A stretch of DNA of 64,000 nt from Paraspadella gotoi (GCA_051294375.1 CM119263.1:30988053-31052052); one strand, 5' to 3'. Counted from the first letter of the stretch, positions 1 through 12,384 are shown. The notes: a model not told the origin generated them from the sequence alone. A program made the numbers and translations.

Positions 1-477
1 GTCAGTTGGGGAGGTTAAATATGGAAGATAGAAATTATTATTTTGTTTTATGAAAATATATAAAATCAATTTCAAAATTATTTATTTTTTACGAAAAAAA
101 ACTTTGGACAGACTATGGTGAATCAAGATTGTATCACTGTCTCACTACCTGAGTTCTTGGCTTCCTTAACGTTTTATGTGATTATTTAGACGACCGATAG
201 GCGCGCTAAATTTGTTTTTCAAGAGAACAAAATATACTACGTATTTATAAACGAAAGTCAATGAGGAATATTTTTCCTTCAAATCGAAGAGAAACTACGA
301 AACCGGAAAATATGGTGAATAAAAAAAAACAGGAAACGAAACGGAAAAAAGAGCATAAAAAGGCAAAAAAAGGCAAAAAAGGCAAAAAAATACTTAAGAA
401 GCGAAACAAAGGAACAAAGAAGACAATTGAGAGGAAAGCCGCTACAGGAAACCGAGAAAGAAAATATGGAGAAAAGA

Positions 478-481
<4 letters not shown>

Positions 482-526
<45 letters not shown>
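482..526. repeat. (AG)n microsatellite
   Basis: About 22 uninterrupted AG units inside a longer purine-rich stretch (245-720). The long Ser/Leu and Arg/Glu frames here are products of the repeat. Confidence 0.9.
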
Positions 527-529
<3 letters not shown>

Positions 530-796
530 AAGACTTAGAGAAAGACAGAGAGAGGCAGAGAGGTTGAAAAAGAGACAAAGAGAAAACAGGAGAGAGATAA
601 ATACAGACCGAGACAGAGACCGAGAGAGAGATCGAAAAAAAAAAGAAAGAGAGAGATGAATAGAAAGAGGCAGACAGACAGAGAGAGAGAGTCTTGCATC
701 GTAAAAAAAGCCATGAACTCCACTCGGGTCTTCCATCGTCTTTGCTGAAAAATCGAGACTTGAGGGGAAAATTCACGAGACAGAATAAACGGGAAG

Positions 797-1030
797 AATG
801 AGGAGTTGAGGGGATGAGGAGTTGAGGGGATGAGGAGTTGAGGAGTTGAAGGGCTGAGGATATGAGGAGAGGAGGAGTTGAGAAGTTAAGGAGTTTAGGG
901 GATGAGGAGTTCAGGGGATGTGGTGTTGAGGAGTTGAGGGGATGAAGAGTTTAGGAGTTGAGGGGATGAGAAGTTGAGGAGATGAGGGGTTGAAGGGTTG
1001 AGGAGTTGAAGGGTTGAGGAGGTGAGGAGT
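797..1030. repeat. 16-bp minisatellite, GAGGAGTTGAGGGGAT type
   Basis: About 14 imperfect units of GAGGAGTTGAGGGGAT with deletions. The region 1031-1560 after it shows no gene or clear repeat. Confidence 0.8.
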
Positions 1031-1559
1031 TTTAGGAAAGAGAGGACGGGATATAAAATGTCCAGATGAAGAGATGAGAAGAGAGATACAGTAATGAGAT
1101 ACAGTAATGAGAAGAGAGATACAGTAAAGGGTCGAGTCATGAGATGAAATATTAGAATTTATATGATTGAACGAAATTTAAAAAAGAAATTCTGTCACAT
1201 CTTTTATTAGATGAGGATGAGGAATAGTATTAGTGGAGTGAATGTTTTGTTGCATTTGCTTGTGAATTTTGTCCATTTGTATTTTTTTTTATTCATATTG
1301 TACATTCAAAGAATTATAATGAGGGTTGAAGAATGAGATAAGTGAAGAGTTGAAGGAAGAAATAAAAGGATGAGGAATGAGATTAAAATATGAGATATTA
1401 AATAAATAGAAGCAAGAAGTAAAGGGTGAAGGGATGAAAGAAGAATTTTACTCCAGAGAGAAGAAAAGGAACAATAAGTGTCAAAGTTGAAAGGAAGTAA
1501 ATATTTTTATGCCTCGTGATGTGAAATAAAATCAGCAGAAACGAAACAGGAAAAGAAAA

Positions 1560-2085
1560 AAGAACCTTTCAAAGCAAAAATTTATGGAAAATGGAAAAAA
1601 ATGGAAAAGGAAATGGAAGAGAAAATGGAAAGGAAATGGAAAAGAAAATTAAAAAGAAAATGGAAAAGAAAATGAAAAGAAAATGGAAAAGAAAGTGGAA
1701 GAAAAAATGGATAAGAAAATTGAAAAGAAAGTGGAAAAGAAAATGGACAGAAAATGGAAAAGAAAATGGAAAAGAAAATGGAGAATAAAATGGAAAGGAA
1801 AATGGAAGGGAATTAGAACAGAAAATGTAAAAGAAAATGTAAAAGAAAATGAAAAAAAAACTGAAAATAAAATTGAAATAAAATGGACAGAAAGTGGGAA
1901 GGAAAATGTTAGAGAAAATGGACAGAAAACGGACAAGAAAATGAAAAGAAAATGTAAAAAAATGGGAAAAAAATAGAAAAGAAAATGGAAAAGAAAATGG
2001 AAAGAAAAATGGAAAAAAATTGAAAAGAAAATGGAAAGAAAAATGGAAAGGAAAATGGAAAGAAAAATTGAAAGGAATTCAACTG
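1560..2085. repeat. Purine-rich tandem tract, GGAAAAGAAAAT type
   Basis: Roughly 45 imperfect units of GAAAATGGAAAA on the plus strand. The apparent Lys/Met-rich ORFs have no splice or start context. Confidence 0.85.
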
Positions 2086-2229
2086 TAGCTAAAAATGGAT
2101 GCGAATAAAATGAAGAAAATAATTAGATTAAATTCGCTTTGGCCTCCGATTCATGATTTCCGACTCAGAAAAACTATGCCAAAACAATTTTTAAAAATTC
2201 AAACTTTAATTATTTTTTTTCCATTTTTT

Positions 2230-2840
2230 ATTTCTATTGTTTCCTTGGTCTTTCTTCTCTTTTTGGGTTTTCTTCTCATTTTGATCTTTCTTCTCTTTTT
2301 GGTCTTTCTTTTCTTTTTAATCTTTCTTCTTTTTTTTTGTCTTTCTTATCTTTTTGGTTTTTCTTCTCTTTTTGGTCCCTCTCCTCTTTTTGGGTTTTCT
2401 TCTCTTTTTGGGTTTTCTTATCTTTTTGGTTTTTTTCTTTTTTTTCTTCTTCTCTTTTTGGTCTTTCTTCTCTTTTTTGTTTTTCTTCTCTTTTTGGTCT
2501 TTCTTCTCTTTTTGGTCTTTTTTCTCTTTTTGGGTTTTCTTCTCTTTTTGGGTTTTCTTCTCTTTTTGATCTTTCTTCTCTTTTTGGTCTTTATTCTCTT
2601 TTTGGTTTTTCTTCTGTTTTTGTTTTTTCTTCTCTTTTTGTTCCTTCTTCTCTTTTTAGTTTTTTTCTCTTTTTGAGTTTTCTGCTCTTTTTGGTCTTTC
2701 TTTTCTTTTTGGTCTTTCTTCTCTTTTTGGTCTTTCTTCTCTTTTTCGGTTTTCTTCTCTTTTTCGTTTTTCTTCTCTTTTTGATCTTTCTTCTCTTTTT
2801 GGACTTTCTTCTCTTTTTCGGTTTTCTTTATGTTTCTAAG
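2230..2840. repeat. 18-bp pyrimidine minisatellite, TTCTTCTCTTTTTGGTCT type
   Basis: Over 30 imperfect units. All three plus frames stay open as Phe/Leu-rich text because the unit length is divisible by three. Confidence 0.85.
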
Positions 2841-3417
2841 TGAAAATCAGTTTTTGTGTCAATGTCTTTGCTGAACTTTTGCTTATTGAGATGTTAAATA
2901 TCTATGCGTCTATATGTGTTCGCGGATATTTTGTTAACTTCATTTTCAGAATTTTAAATACTTATATTAAGATTCTCAAATTTGATTTTGAAAAACTCGT
3001 CTATGAATAAATATGTATTTTGAATTATGAATTTTGAAGTAACAAGATGCGTATTGCAGAAGGATAACTAGTATGTAGTAGCTTCACCGCCGATGAAAAA
3101 TATTCGAAAAAGTTGCTTTTAAATTTAGATTTTAAATTTAAAAAGTCGTTAAAAGTATACTTAATATTTATAAATCACTACTCACTACGTTTTAAAATTA
3201 AAAAAGTAAATTTAAAGAGACAATATTCGCTACAAAAGTAAATTCCATGAATAAATAAATCAATAAATCAATCAATCAAAATGTAAAACAGATGAATTTG
3301 TCTCACAACTTTTTATCAGCGAATAAAGCTTTAAAAGAAAGTCGACTTTTTAGCTTAATTACCATAGCGCGAATGGCAATGATATTCATCCCAGCATCAT
3401 AAAATATTCATATAAAG

Positions 3418-3477
<60 letters not shown>

Positions 3478-3478
3478 C
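3418..3478. repeat. (CT)n microsatellite
   Basis: Two CT blocks separated by one extra C. The flanks 2841-3417 and 3479-4580 are AT-rich, and I see no gene or RNA in them. Confidence 0.9.
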
Positions 3479-4580
3479 CAAGATGCTGTATACTGGTTTA
3501 AATTATTCATGATGAAGTAGAATGCGCTTGCGGGAAAAACCTCAAAAGAGTACTTTTCATTATGAGATGTAAGAGTCGCGACTTTTGCCGAACTTTGACC
3601 AGAGTCTGGCTGAACCTCCTCGAATATAGTGCCTAACTTTCCTCATGCATTCCAAACTTTAAAACTATATTCTTGTTAGTCTGTTTTTACTCTTTGTCCG
3701 TTTCAAGTCTTAACCAAGTAAATTATCAAACTATATTTGTTTAAAATAATTTATAAACTATACAACTAATAATAATAATTAACTATATAAAGTATATATT
3801 CCTAACGATTATATTTTTAAAGCCGGTAAATTAATGTAATGTCTAGCTTAAAATATTTAGCAGAACTAACGTCTAACTTTATTCAAACTTGCACATTACC
3901 TTGGCTTGAAAAATCGATTAGGGAAAGAAGGCGTGCCCTTCGCATAATAATAAATATATTATCATATTTGTTCGACAAGTTTACATCGTAATCGATAAGT
4001 GTTGATCAAAATAGTGACTTAGTCGATCATAAATAACTCTACGTATAATGTAAAAATGACAAAGAAAAATGTCAGGCAGTTTTTAATTCTTGGATAAAAA
4101 AAATCGTGAAATAAAAATAATTCTTTTTAAGAACATTTATGAGAGAAAAAACGTATGTTTTTGTCGAAGAACAAAATTCGGTAGATAAAGAGAAAAATAA
4201 AAATAGAAAAGTAAAGAGTTAGAGAAGTTAAAAAAAAGAAAAATCAAAATAGAAAAGTAAAGAGAAAATTAACAAGTAGCGAAGAAAAGGAACAAAGTTG
4301 GAATAGAAAAGATCTTTATTCGCTTTACCTTTCTTTTCATTTTTAAGTTAGAAAATATTTTGTTTTCTCAACGAAGCTTTAGAAATAAAATTAAAAAACA
4401 ATTTATATATATGTTTTTTTATCTTAAGTCAAAGCTTAGTTTGTATAGTATAGGTTTTAACTTTTTTTAACTATATATATTGGAATCTTAAACATAAGAA
4501 AATCGAAATTCGGTTCTAATTTGAGTCGGAGAATCGTGACTGCCTGAAGCGAACATCACTTCTCCTCAGTTGAAATAGAG

Positions 4581-4612
4581 ATTGAGAGAGATAGAGAGAG
4601 AGAGAGAGAGAG

Positions 4613-4706
<94 letters not shown>
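4581..4706. repeat. (GA)n microsatellite
   Basis: About 60 GA units with a few A insertions near the left end. Confidence 0.9.
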
Positions 4707-4709
<3 letters not shown>

Positions 4710-5085
4710 ACGTAGGATGGATCTTAACAAAAAAACAACAACAAACTTTAACAAAAGCGAAACCATAATTAAACATCAACAACACAATAAAACATCAACG
4801 CAAAACAAAAGCCACAACATCACAAAACGACGAGAACAAAGCCTAAAACAGCATTCAACAACAACAACAGCAAAGAAAGAAACGCGTCAAGTCACGTGAT
4901 TGAAACTCTTTTCGTCCTTCGGTTTTCACCTGGAGCGACGTCCGAGTTGTCGTTGTTGTTTTTGTTGTTGTTGTCGTCCTCATCCTCCTCCTCCTCCTCT
5001 TCCTTCTTCTTCCGGTCTTTGAGTGATTAGCAGCCAAAGAAAGAGACTGCGACGTGAAAGAAAGAAAATAAAAAAAGATAAAAGA

Positions 5086-5460
5086 AAAACTGAACTGAGA
5101 TGACAATTAAAAAAAGATAAAAGAAAAACTAAACTGAGATGTCAATTGAAAATAATAGAAAACAAAAACTGAACTGAGATGTCAATTGAAAAAAGAGAAA
5201 ACAAAAACTAAACTTAGATGTCAATTAAAAAATAGAGAAAAGAAAAAACTGAACTTAGATGTCAATTGAAAAAAAGAGAAAACAAAAACTAAACTTAGAT
5301 GTCAATTAAAAAAAAGATAAAAGAAAAAACTGAACTGAGATGTCAATTGAAAAAAAGAGAAAACAAAAACTAAACTAATATGTCAATTAAAAAAGAGAGA
5401 AAACAAAAACTGAATTGAGATGTCAATTAAAAGAAGAAAAAAGAAAAGAAAAACTGAACT
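5086..5460. repeat. About 39-bp minisatellite, CTGAACTGAGATGTCAATTG type
   Basis: Nine to ten units alternating CTGAACTGAGATGTCAATTG and AAAAAGAGAAAACAAAAA. Non-coding. Confidence 0.85.
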
Positions 5461-5478
5461 GAGCAGAGCGATCCTCCC

Positions 5479-5641
5479 GCTCAACCCTAACTCTAGACCG
5501 GGCCCCGATCCAAATCCTAACTCTAACCAGTTTCCCCGGCTCGCGAAATCACCAGCGAGCCACTTCCCTTACCCTTACCCTAACCCTAATCCTAACCCTA
5601 GCGTCATCCGTGTGCCCTTCCCCCAACCCTAACCCTAACCC
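5479..5641. repeat. Degenerate CCCTAA (telomere-type) repeats
   Basis: Scattered CCTAA words, best at 5569-5601 (CCCTAACCCTAATCCTAACC) and 5622-5641. The run is short and impure and has genomic sequence on both sides, so it is interstitial and not a chromosome end. Confidence 0.6.
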
Positions 5642-5984
5642 GGGTCTCCCGTTCATCCCCGTGGCTCAACGTCAACCACGAGCCTCACTTCTAACTCGCG
5701 CCTTTCGTCTTATTCGCTACATTTATATTTTATCACTGACGGGGTCGCGGCGGTCGCCAACCAATTAGAACCACTGTTTTAAAACTTTTTTGGGGGGGCC
5801 TGTTGGTTACTAGTTAGTTAATATCAAGTCTAAATGGAATATTTGATATCTGGCGCAATTTCGTGGCGGATTTTATAATTTTTTAGCAAGGGACGGATAT
5901 TAAATATGTGACATTTCGACTTATTTCTAGTAAACTATCAAAAAACGTCTTTAAAAATTAACATAAAATATGTGGATAAGGCGC

Positions 5985-6205
5985 TACGTGGGCTGAAGAT
6001 GACTGTCCGTAACTTCTATAACCCCCTCTAGCAGCCATGGAACGGGTCCCTGGGCTTGGAACCAGGCTTGAGGGTTTGCCATGCCCCCAAGGCGGCTTAC
6101 GGCCGTCCTCACGCTTCCCGCAGGGTAGGTACCGGGTTGGGATTGAACCCGGTACCTAGTGGTCATGAGCTGATGGCTTTACTCAATGAGCCACCGGGTC
6201 ACAAC
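5985..6205 (-). mobile_element. tRNA-derived SINE-like element
   Basis: On the minus strand a tRNA-like head begins near GACCCGGTGGCTCATTGAG (A box complement at 6182-6193). The B box is GGGTTCAATCCC (complement at 6139-6150). A GC-rich unrelated body of about 140 bp follows. Composition differs sharply from the AT-rich surroundings. The stem pairing is too poor for a working tRNA. Confidence 0.55.
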
Positions 6206-6424
6206 TGAAAAGTGTCATGATTCTAGGCGGGGTGAACCTAGGCAATGCCCGACTACAAATATTAATATAAAATATATATCAACGTTTACTTCCTTCTTTT
6301 ATATAAGCTAATACGATGATAATTCTTGGTAATGTTTTCTGACTTTCAATTTGTGATCTTAACAGATCATAACACGTTGTAAAAAACAAGTTTGAGCAAA
6401 CAATTTTGATCCAAAATGTTTGTT

Positions 6425-6510
6425 TTGATTAATTGACTAATTAATTAATTATTGATTAATTAATTGACTTATTGATTAATTAACTGATTAATTATTTGAT
6501 TAATTAATAC
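6425..6510. repeat. ATTAATTGA-type tandem repeat
   Basis: A short AT-rich tandem of TTGATTAATTAA-like words. The spacer 6206-7560 otherwise shows only the tRNA-like element and AT-rich DNA. Confidence 0.7.
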
Positions 6511-6795
6511 ATCTTGCATTTACATTTAATTTAAAAAGCATAATCAATTAGTGTAACACGTTTTTTTCTTTTTTTCCATTTAAACTCATTTCCACTCAAA
6601 CGATTCCATCGAAACTTGATTTCCAGTTTAATCACACACTTTTCTACCCACATACAAAATTTCAAGTCAATCTCCCCATCCACACATGAGTAATTGGTGT
6701 TCAAATAGTGAAATATATTTTTTTTTCCAGATCCGACTAAAAAGAAAAGAAAAACCAAAATTTATATTGAGGTTTTTGAATTATTTTTTTTAATA

Positions 6796-6872
6796 ACGAG
6801 ATGGCCGAGTGGTTAAAAACTAAGATTTCGACGCAGAATCGAATGGTAGGATTCGAATCCCGCTCAAGGTAA
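6796..6872 (+). mobile_element. tRNA (Ser/Leu type)-like element, degenerate
   Basis: Contains a perfect A box, TGGCCGAGTGG, and a near B box, GGATTCGAATCCC, at tRNA-like spacing. The acceptor stem and the T stem do not pair well, so this is a pseudogene or SINE head rather than an active tRNA. The following 170 bp may be the SINE body. Confidence 0.45.
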
Positions 6873-7398
6873 ACTTTTACAATAAACTGCTATGTCCCAA
6901 AAGTGGTCGTAGAGCAATGGCTTACCGAAGGGGGAGTAGCTATATGAGTACTCAATAACAAGACAAAAACTCACTTTCAAATTATCATTAGTACTCGAGT
7001 TACAGAGCTTGCCGTCTCAGAAATTCTACACGGATGCTACTGTATATATATATATATAAATTTAAAATGTTAAATATTAAAAAAAGTTCGTGCGACAAAA
7101 TAATTTAAACTTAAGGAGGAAAAATCAAAAGTAGAAAACCATGAATCAGAATATAAGGCTGTTGGGAATCTGAATATAAGTCTGTTGTGCGTCAATATAT
7201 AGTAGAGAGGAAGGGAAAATTTTTTCGTTATATTCATAACCTGGTTTTTTTACAACTTGAATCGATAAATAAACTAAGTTAGTAAAAAAAAAATTTAAAA
7301 TCTCCCCCAAAAAATTATCCGTAAAATTTCAAATTTTGTTTTTTTCTATTGAGATGTTTTGAATTTATTTCAGCAGAAAAAAAACTCGAAAGTCTCTG

Positions 7399-7430
<32 letters not shown>

Positions 7431-7563
7431 AGTCTTCTGCCTTCGAGGTCATCGACGGAGATCAACTTTTTTTTCCGCCAAAAAACGTGATTTTTTTTTG
7501 TGTGTGTGAAAGACTCAAAGTGAAGAGATGAGTTTGAACTCAGTCACGATTCACAGTTAACTT

Positions 7564-7995
7564 TTAGTTGCACCGCGAGTACTCGCGGAGCAACTTTATA
7601 AGTCACTTTTCGCTCGGTCTGTCGGTCTGTTGGTCCGTCGGTCTGTCCGTCGGTCTGTCCGTCAGTCTGTCCGTCGGTCTGTCCGTCGGTCCGTCCGTCG
7701 GTCTGTCGGTTGGTCCGTCCGTCGGTCTGTCGGTCGGTCGCTCGGTCGGTCGGTCCGTCGGTCTGTCCCACTTATGTTAAAAATGCATATAATTTGCCTC
7801 TAGTTGGTTGCTCATTTGTTAAGACAAAAAAACCTCAAATCTAAGGGACTGCTAGCACAGCCTTCAGGAATTCCTAAAACTATAAGGAATAAAAGACGAA
7901 ATTTTGATGCAGTTATAATTACACGGGCAAAGAGAGTCATGTCATGTCATGTCATGTCATGTGAAATTAAAGACACTGCGGCGCAACACATTGGA
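7564..7995 (-). mobile_element. Helentron/HINE-like non-autonomous element, copy 1
   Basis: The longest of four related elements, read on the minus strand. It starts TCCAATGTGTTGCGCCGCAG and ends with hairpin CCGCGAGTACTCGCGG (7573-7588), then GTGCAACTAA. The two ends carry a 10-bp inverted repeat (GTTGCGCCGC) with one mismatch. The interior holds a GGTCTGTC/GGTCCGTC minisatellite (about 7613-7770), a block conserved among copies, and a short CATGT repeat near 7938-7960. It has no coding capacity. The ends resemble Helitron/Helentron derivatives (5' TC, 3' hairpin, CTAA), but a hairpin-bearing MITE is an alternative. Confidence 0.6.
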
Positions 7996-8201
7996 ATTAC
8001 CGTTCTTGTCTTCTCTTCCCGTCTCTCTCTCATTCTTTCTCCTTCTTTCTTCTATCTCCCTATTCTCTTTTTCCCTCAAAAACTCTCTCTCTCTCTCTCC
8101 CTCTATCCCTATATCACTCCCTCTCTCACACCCACTCCCTCTCTCTCTCTGTCCTTCCCAACTTTTCTCACACATAAACAACTTTCCCCTTTTTATTTCA
8201 G

Positions 8202-8813
8202 GCAAAGTTGGCCACTCTCAGGCGGCTCTCGTAAAATTACAAGCGAAAGAAGAAAAACAAAAACAAAACAAACAACATCAAACCCAACTACAGCAACAGC
8301 AACAACAACAGCAAAAGAAGAAGCAGCAAAACGGCAACGGAGATATCATTCTGGGCAAAGAACCTTTGTCTCCGGAAGGAAATAAAGGAGGAGGAGGAGC
8401 AGGAGGAGGAGGAGGAGGTGGGAACAAAATGGCGGACAAAGATTTCGACATCAAAAACGAAAAACTCGCGAGGGCGAACGGCGGTGTCGGCAGCAGCGTC
8501 GGGGGAGTCGGCGGCGGTGTCGGCGGCGTCGGCAGGAGCGTCGGCAGCGTCGGTAGCGGAAATGTTGAAAACTTCGAAGCTTGTGGGCGTAGCACAACCG
8601 TAAGTGACCAGGAGGTCGCCGGTATAAATTGTGACGCCGCCGGGAGAGGTCGCGACACGACCGGAAGTGGGCGGGACGTCGCCGGAAGTGGGCACGCCCA
8701 CCGAAACGGAAGCGACGCTACGTTGGCGTTGGCGGCCGCCGCCAGTTTCCTCTTCTTTCTTTGGCCTTCGTGCGTCGTGGAAGCGTTTCGTCTCCACCAG
8801 GGGGAGATTGGGG
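8202..8813 (+). CDS. Candidate exon: Gln-rich then Gly/Ser-rich protein segment
   Basis: A 612-nt open segment lies between a good acceptor (TTTTATTTCAG, ending at 8201) and a consensus donor (GTAAGT at 8814), in phase 1 at both ends. It encodes about 203 residues: KVGHSQAALVKLQAKEEKQK, a Gln/Lys run, a Gly run, NKMADKDFDIKNEKLARANG, then Gly/Ser/Val repeats. It closes with an Ala-rich hydrophobic stretch containing FLFFLWPSCVVEAFRLHQG. Low complexity makes a chance ORF possible, but paired splice sites and raised GC support an exon. It may be an upstream part of the plus-strand gene ending at 30229. The phase does not fit the next known exon (18810), so exons may be missing, or this may be a separate gene. 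Confidence 0.4.
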
Positions 8814-8849
8814 GTAAGTATAGAGAGGGAGGGAGAGGAGAGGGAGAGA

Positions 8850-8851
<2 letters not shown>

Positions 8852-8890
<39 letters not shown>
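8852..8890. repeat. (AG)n microsatellite just after the 8813 donor
   Basis: About 20 AG units starting 40 bp inside the presumed intron that begins at 8814. Confidence 0.85.
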
Positions 8891-8894
<4 letters not shown>

Positions 8895-9102
8895 GAGAGA
8901 GAGAGTTATCGATATTGGAAGAGCTTCTGATAAATGTTCGACGTGTAATGAATTGAAGCCAAACTAGAAAATATTAGTTATTTTGTCATTGGCTTCGTTT
9001 AAAGTGATAATGATAATGTACAAGTGTAAACGCGAGAAAAATCAAAATCAAAATTAAAGAGGGTATGAAATCGAGTTTGAGAGAGAGATAGAGAGAGAGA
9101 AG

Positions 9103-9106
<4 letters not shown>

Positions 9107-9190
<84 letters not shown>
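9107..9190. repeat. (GA)n microsatellite
   Basis: About 42 GA units; partner of the (TC)n tract at 9281-9364. Confidence 0.9.
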
Positions 9191-9193
<3 letters not shown>

Positions 9194-9271
9194 CTGACGG
9201 GCGAGTTCAATATCTCCTTGTTTACGTCTTCGAGCGTCTATTTTTGTTGTCATCGCCATGACAATCCGAGC

Positions 9272-9372
<101 letters not shown>

Positions 9373-9649
9373 GTCTCTCTCTCTATCTCTCTCTCTCTCT
9401 CTCTTTCTTTTCCTAATATTTTCGTTTTATAAATCTACGCTTTCCTTCTTATGATTTCTCTCCGTATGTTTTTTCTTCATTTCTCTCTCCCTTAAACTTT
9501 CTTTTCCTTTTTGTTTTCCTTTTTTCTTTTCTTTTTTTCCCTTTTATTTCTTCTTTTCATTTTTTCTTTCTACTCGAATAACACTTTCCCTCCAAACTGT
9601 CGATGAAGAAAACAAAAGATCCGATAACAATAATTCAAGTGTCCGAGCC

Positions 9650-9805
9650 AAGGGGGAAGTGGTATGTGAAAAAGAGGAAGGGGAATGTCGAAAAGAGAAA
9701 GGGAAATGTGGAAAAGGGAAGAGGAATTTGGAAAAGAGAATGGGGAATGTGGAAAATGGGAAGTGGAATGTGGAAAAGGGGAAGTGGAATTTGAAAAGAG
9801 ACAAA
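9650..9805. repeat. About 20-bp minisatellite, GGAAAAGGGAAGTGGAATGT type
   Basis: Seven to eight imperfect units. The ORFs across it are repeat artefacts. Confidence 0.75.
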
Positions 9806-10548
9806 TGAAGTAAACAGAATGAAAAAAATGCAACCTTGACGCAACATCAAATGATGCGCGAAAAATAAGGAGAATCAAACCAAAAAAAAAAAAACATTTC
9901 AGACTGAATCAAATTTGACGTCAAAAATAGAAGTTATTGACTTCAACTCTTGTCAGCGACGATGATGACGACGAAGATAACAACGACGACGAAAACGACG
10001 ACGTCGACGAAAGAAAAATGAAAGAGACATAAAAGAAGCGGATATTAAAAAAAGAGGATCATATATTCACTTTGATGCAACAAAAGGGAAGAGCGTCAAA
10101 TTCATAGGTCGATAGTTTTATTTTCTGAATAAATGTATACATATAAAATTAATATTATGAAAGGAATAGACATACCAAATAGTAAGATATAGACAAGATA
10201 TACGTACGTTACTAATATTTTAAGGGATTTTTTTCCGAGATGCAAACGGAATCAAATTGACGCATCGAAAAAACAATATAAAGATTAGATCAAATCTTTT
10301 CTTTTTAACCCGGGCGCCCCTTACATCCCTCTCGAAGCAAACAGCGTCAAGTCACATCCGGGAGCTACTGGACTCTCGTTTACATCCTTCTTCGTCGTCG
10401 TCGTTGTTTTCGTCGTCGTCGTCGTCGTCGTCGGCTTTGATGAAAAAACGTCACTCAGAAAAAAAAACGGAGTTTGCGCGGTTTTCATATGGAGAGAGAA
10501 AGAAAGAAAGAGAGAGGGAGTGAGAGAAATGAGATATGAGGGGTGAGA

Positions 10549-10559
10549 GAGAGAGAGAT

Positions 10560-10612
<53 letters not shown>
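10549..10612. repeat. (GA)n microsatellite
   Basis: GA tract with one GATGAGGA interruption. Downstream, 10735-10890 holds four units of an AAGAAAAGAAAGGGAAGGGA-type repeat. 11346-12140 shows no gene. Confidence 0.85.
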
Positions 10613-10615
<3 letters not shown>

Positions 10616-11194
10616 CTGACGAGGGTGGAGAGAAGCTGCAAGCTTAAGCCGTTGTGTTCAGAAGCAGCGTTAGTATAGGTTGGCTTGGTCCTGAGATGGA
10701 GAATAGGAAAGGCAAGTAGGAAGGAAGGAGGAAAAAATGAAAAGAAAGGGAAAGGAGTAAATGGAATTATTAATAAGAAAAGAAAGGGAAGGGAGGAAAT
10801 GGAATTACATTAATAACAGAAAAGAAAGGGAAGGGAGGAAATAGAATTATTATTAAGAAAAGAAAGGAAAGGGAGGAAATGAAATTATTATTAAAAAATA
10901 AGAAAATTTATTAAGAAAAGAGAACAGATTTAAAAGGCATAATAAGATGGATTTGGGTTAAGATAAGGAGATGAAGTAAGTGGTAGGAGTTAAGTTTAAA
11001 GACGGCGCAAATGGCTCGGGAGAACTAAGAATAAATTATGTCTCTTTTCGGAAGGTATAATTTATAAATACGAGTTTGAAGATGAAGGTTCGATGCTTAA
11101 AGAGCAGTTTTTCTTGTCAACGGATGATTTAAAATGAAGGGCCCGGGCTTAAGGAAAGAATAAAGTAGAAAAATTAAGTAACCCTTAAGAAAAA

Positions 11195-11345
11195 AATATA
11201 TTGCAGAATTTATTTCAAAATTTTTTTATACATGAATGTTCATGAAAACGGTGTTTATTCCTCGCTTTTTTAAATTTAGAATTTTTACTACGTCTTAGTA
11301 AAGATATTGGCTGCTGAGAGAAAATGAGGTCAGACGTTTTTAGTT
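11195..11345. mobile_element. Partial relative of the 49.4-50.0 kb foldback element
   Basis: The stretch with ATACATGAATGTTCATGA, TTTATTCCTCGC and AATTTTTACTACGTCTTAGT matches the right end of the foldback element (ATACATAAATGTTCATTA, TTCATTCCTCAC, AATTTTACTACGCCTTACTG) in the same order and spacing. It looks like a truncated, diverged copy. Confidence 0.45.
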
Positions 11346-12143
11346 TTTAGTTTTTAGTCCTATGGTATAAAATATACGGTTGGTGATAAAAATTAAACAG
11401 AATCGTGAGTTTGACAACAATTGGTCGTAAAAAGAATCTAAAACCACATTTTTATGAAGTCAAACAAATCCATACATAATATACATTTCATAAGTTTCGG
11501 TTGCCCATAGAGTTAAATATTAATTTCTTCACTGAGGGAATATATATGATTTTGAAATGAAGATTAAAGATTAAAGATTATAGATATTTCCGGTGATAAA
11601 GATTAAACGGAATTGCCCCCTCAGCGGACTAAGATTGCGTTGACGAGGTTTTTTTGAAGAGACGCCAGAGGGCAGCAAAAAAATGGCGGAGAGCAAAAAA
11701 AATGGCGGAAGAGCAAACAAAAGACGTCACTACAAATTCGGAACTTTTCAGACGGAAAAAGAAATAAAAGGGAAATAAAGTAGGAAAAAAGAAAAAAAAA
11801 AGATGAAATGAAAAAAAAGAAGAAAAGGACATAAATGTGGAAAAAAAGGAAAATGAAAAGAAAATATTAAAAATAGAAAAAGAAATATTAAGGAGGAACA
11901 GAAATAAAATAAAACGGGGAAGAAAGGGAATTTAAAAGTTGGAAACGGGAAAAAGAGGAGGGAAAAGGAAAGTGAAAAAGAGAAAAGATAGAGAGGGAGT
12001 AAAAAAGGAAAGATAAGGGGGAAAAAAGATAGAGTTGAGAAACTGGAGAGGGAGTTATAGTTAAAACAGAGAGAATGAAAGAGAAAGGAGAGAGATAAAG
12101 GGAGGGAAATAGAATTAAATGGTCAGAGAGGATTATTTAGAAA

Positions 12144-12146
<3 letters not shown>

Positions 12147-12182
<36 letters not shown>
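12147..12182. repeat. (GA)n(GT)n microsatellite
   Basis: About 18 GA units followed by a short GT run. Confidence 0.85.
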
Positions 12183-12184
<2 letters not shown>

Positions 12185-12384
12185 TGTGTGTAAATGGCAT
12201 CAAATGGGCAATATTTATTCGTTTTTCGACCCAGACTTTCCCCACAAGACGATGGCTTTTAAAATTGGCATTTAAAATTGGCTTTAAAAATCAATATCAT
12301 TATTAATTTCATTAAAATCATTGTTTATTAATATGTGAGCAGTACAAATGCAGTTTCTCATTTATGGTAATAAATTTTTCAATA

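Noticed and set aside
4516-4899. Long Ser/Leu and Arg/Glu open frames over GA or CT tracts (also at 261-776, 8986-9454, 18901-19395, 19989-20217, 22632-23150 and others)
   Set aside because: Dinucleotide repeats of this kind have no stop codons in any frame; the frames lack start, splice or codon-usage support.
5479-5641. True chromosome end
   Set aside because: Repeats are short and impure and are flanked by more than 5 kb of ordinary sequence on the distal side.
6796-6872. Functional tRNA-Ser or tRNA-Leu gene
   Set aside because: The A box is perfect, but acceptor and T stems do not pair, so only a degenerate or SINE-like copy is supported.
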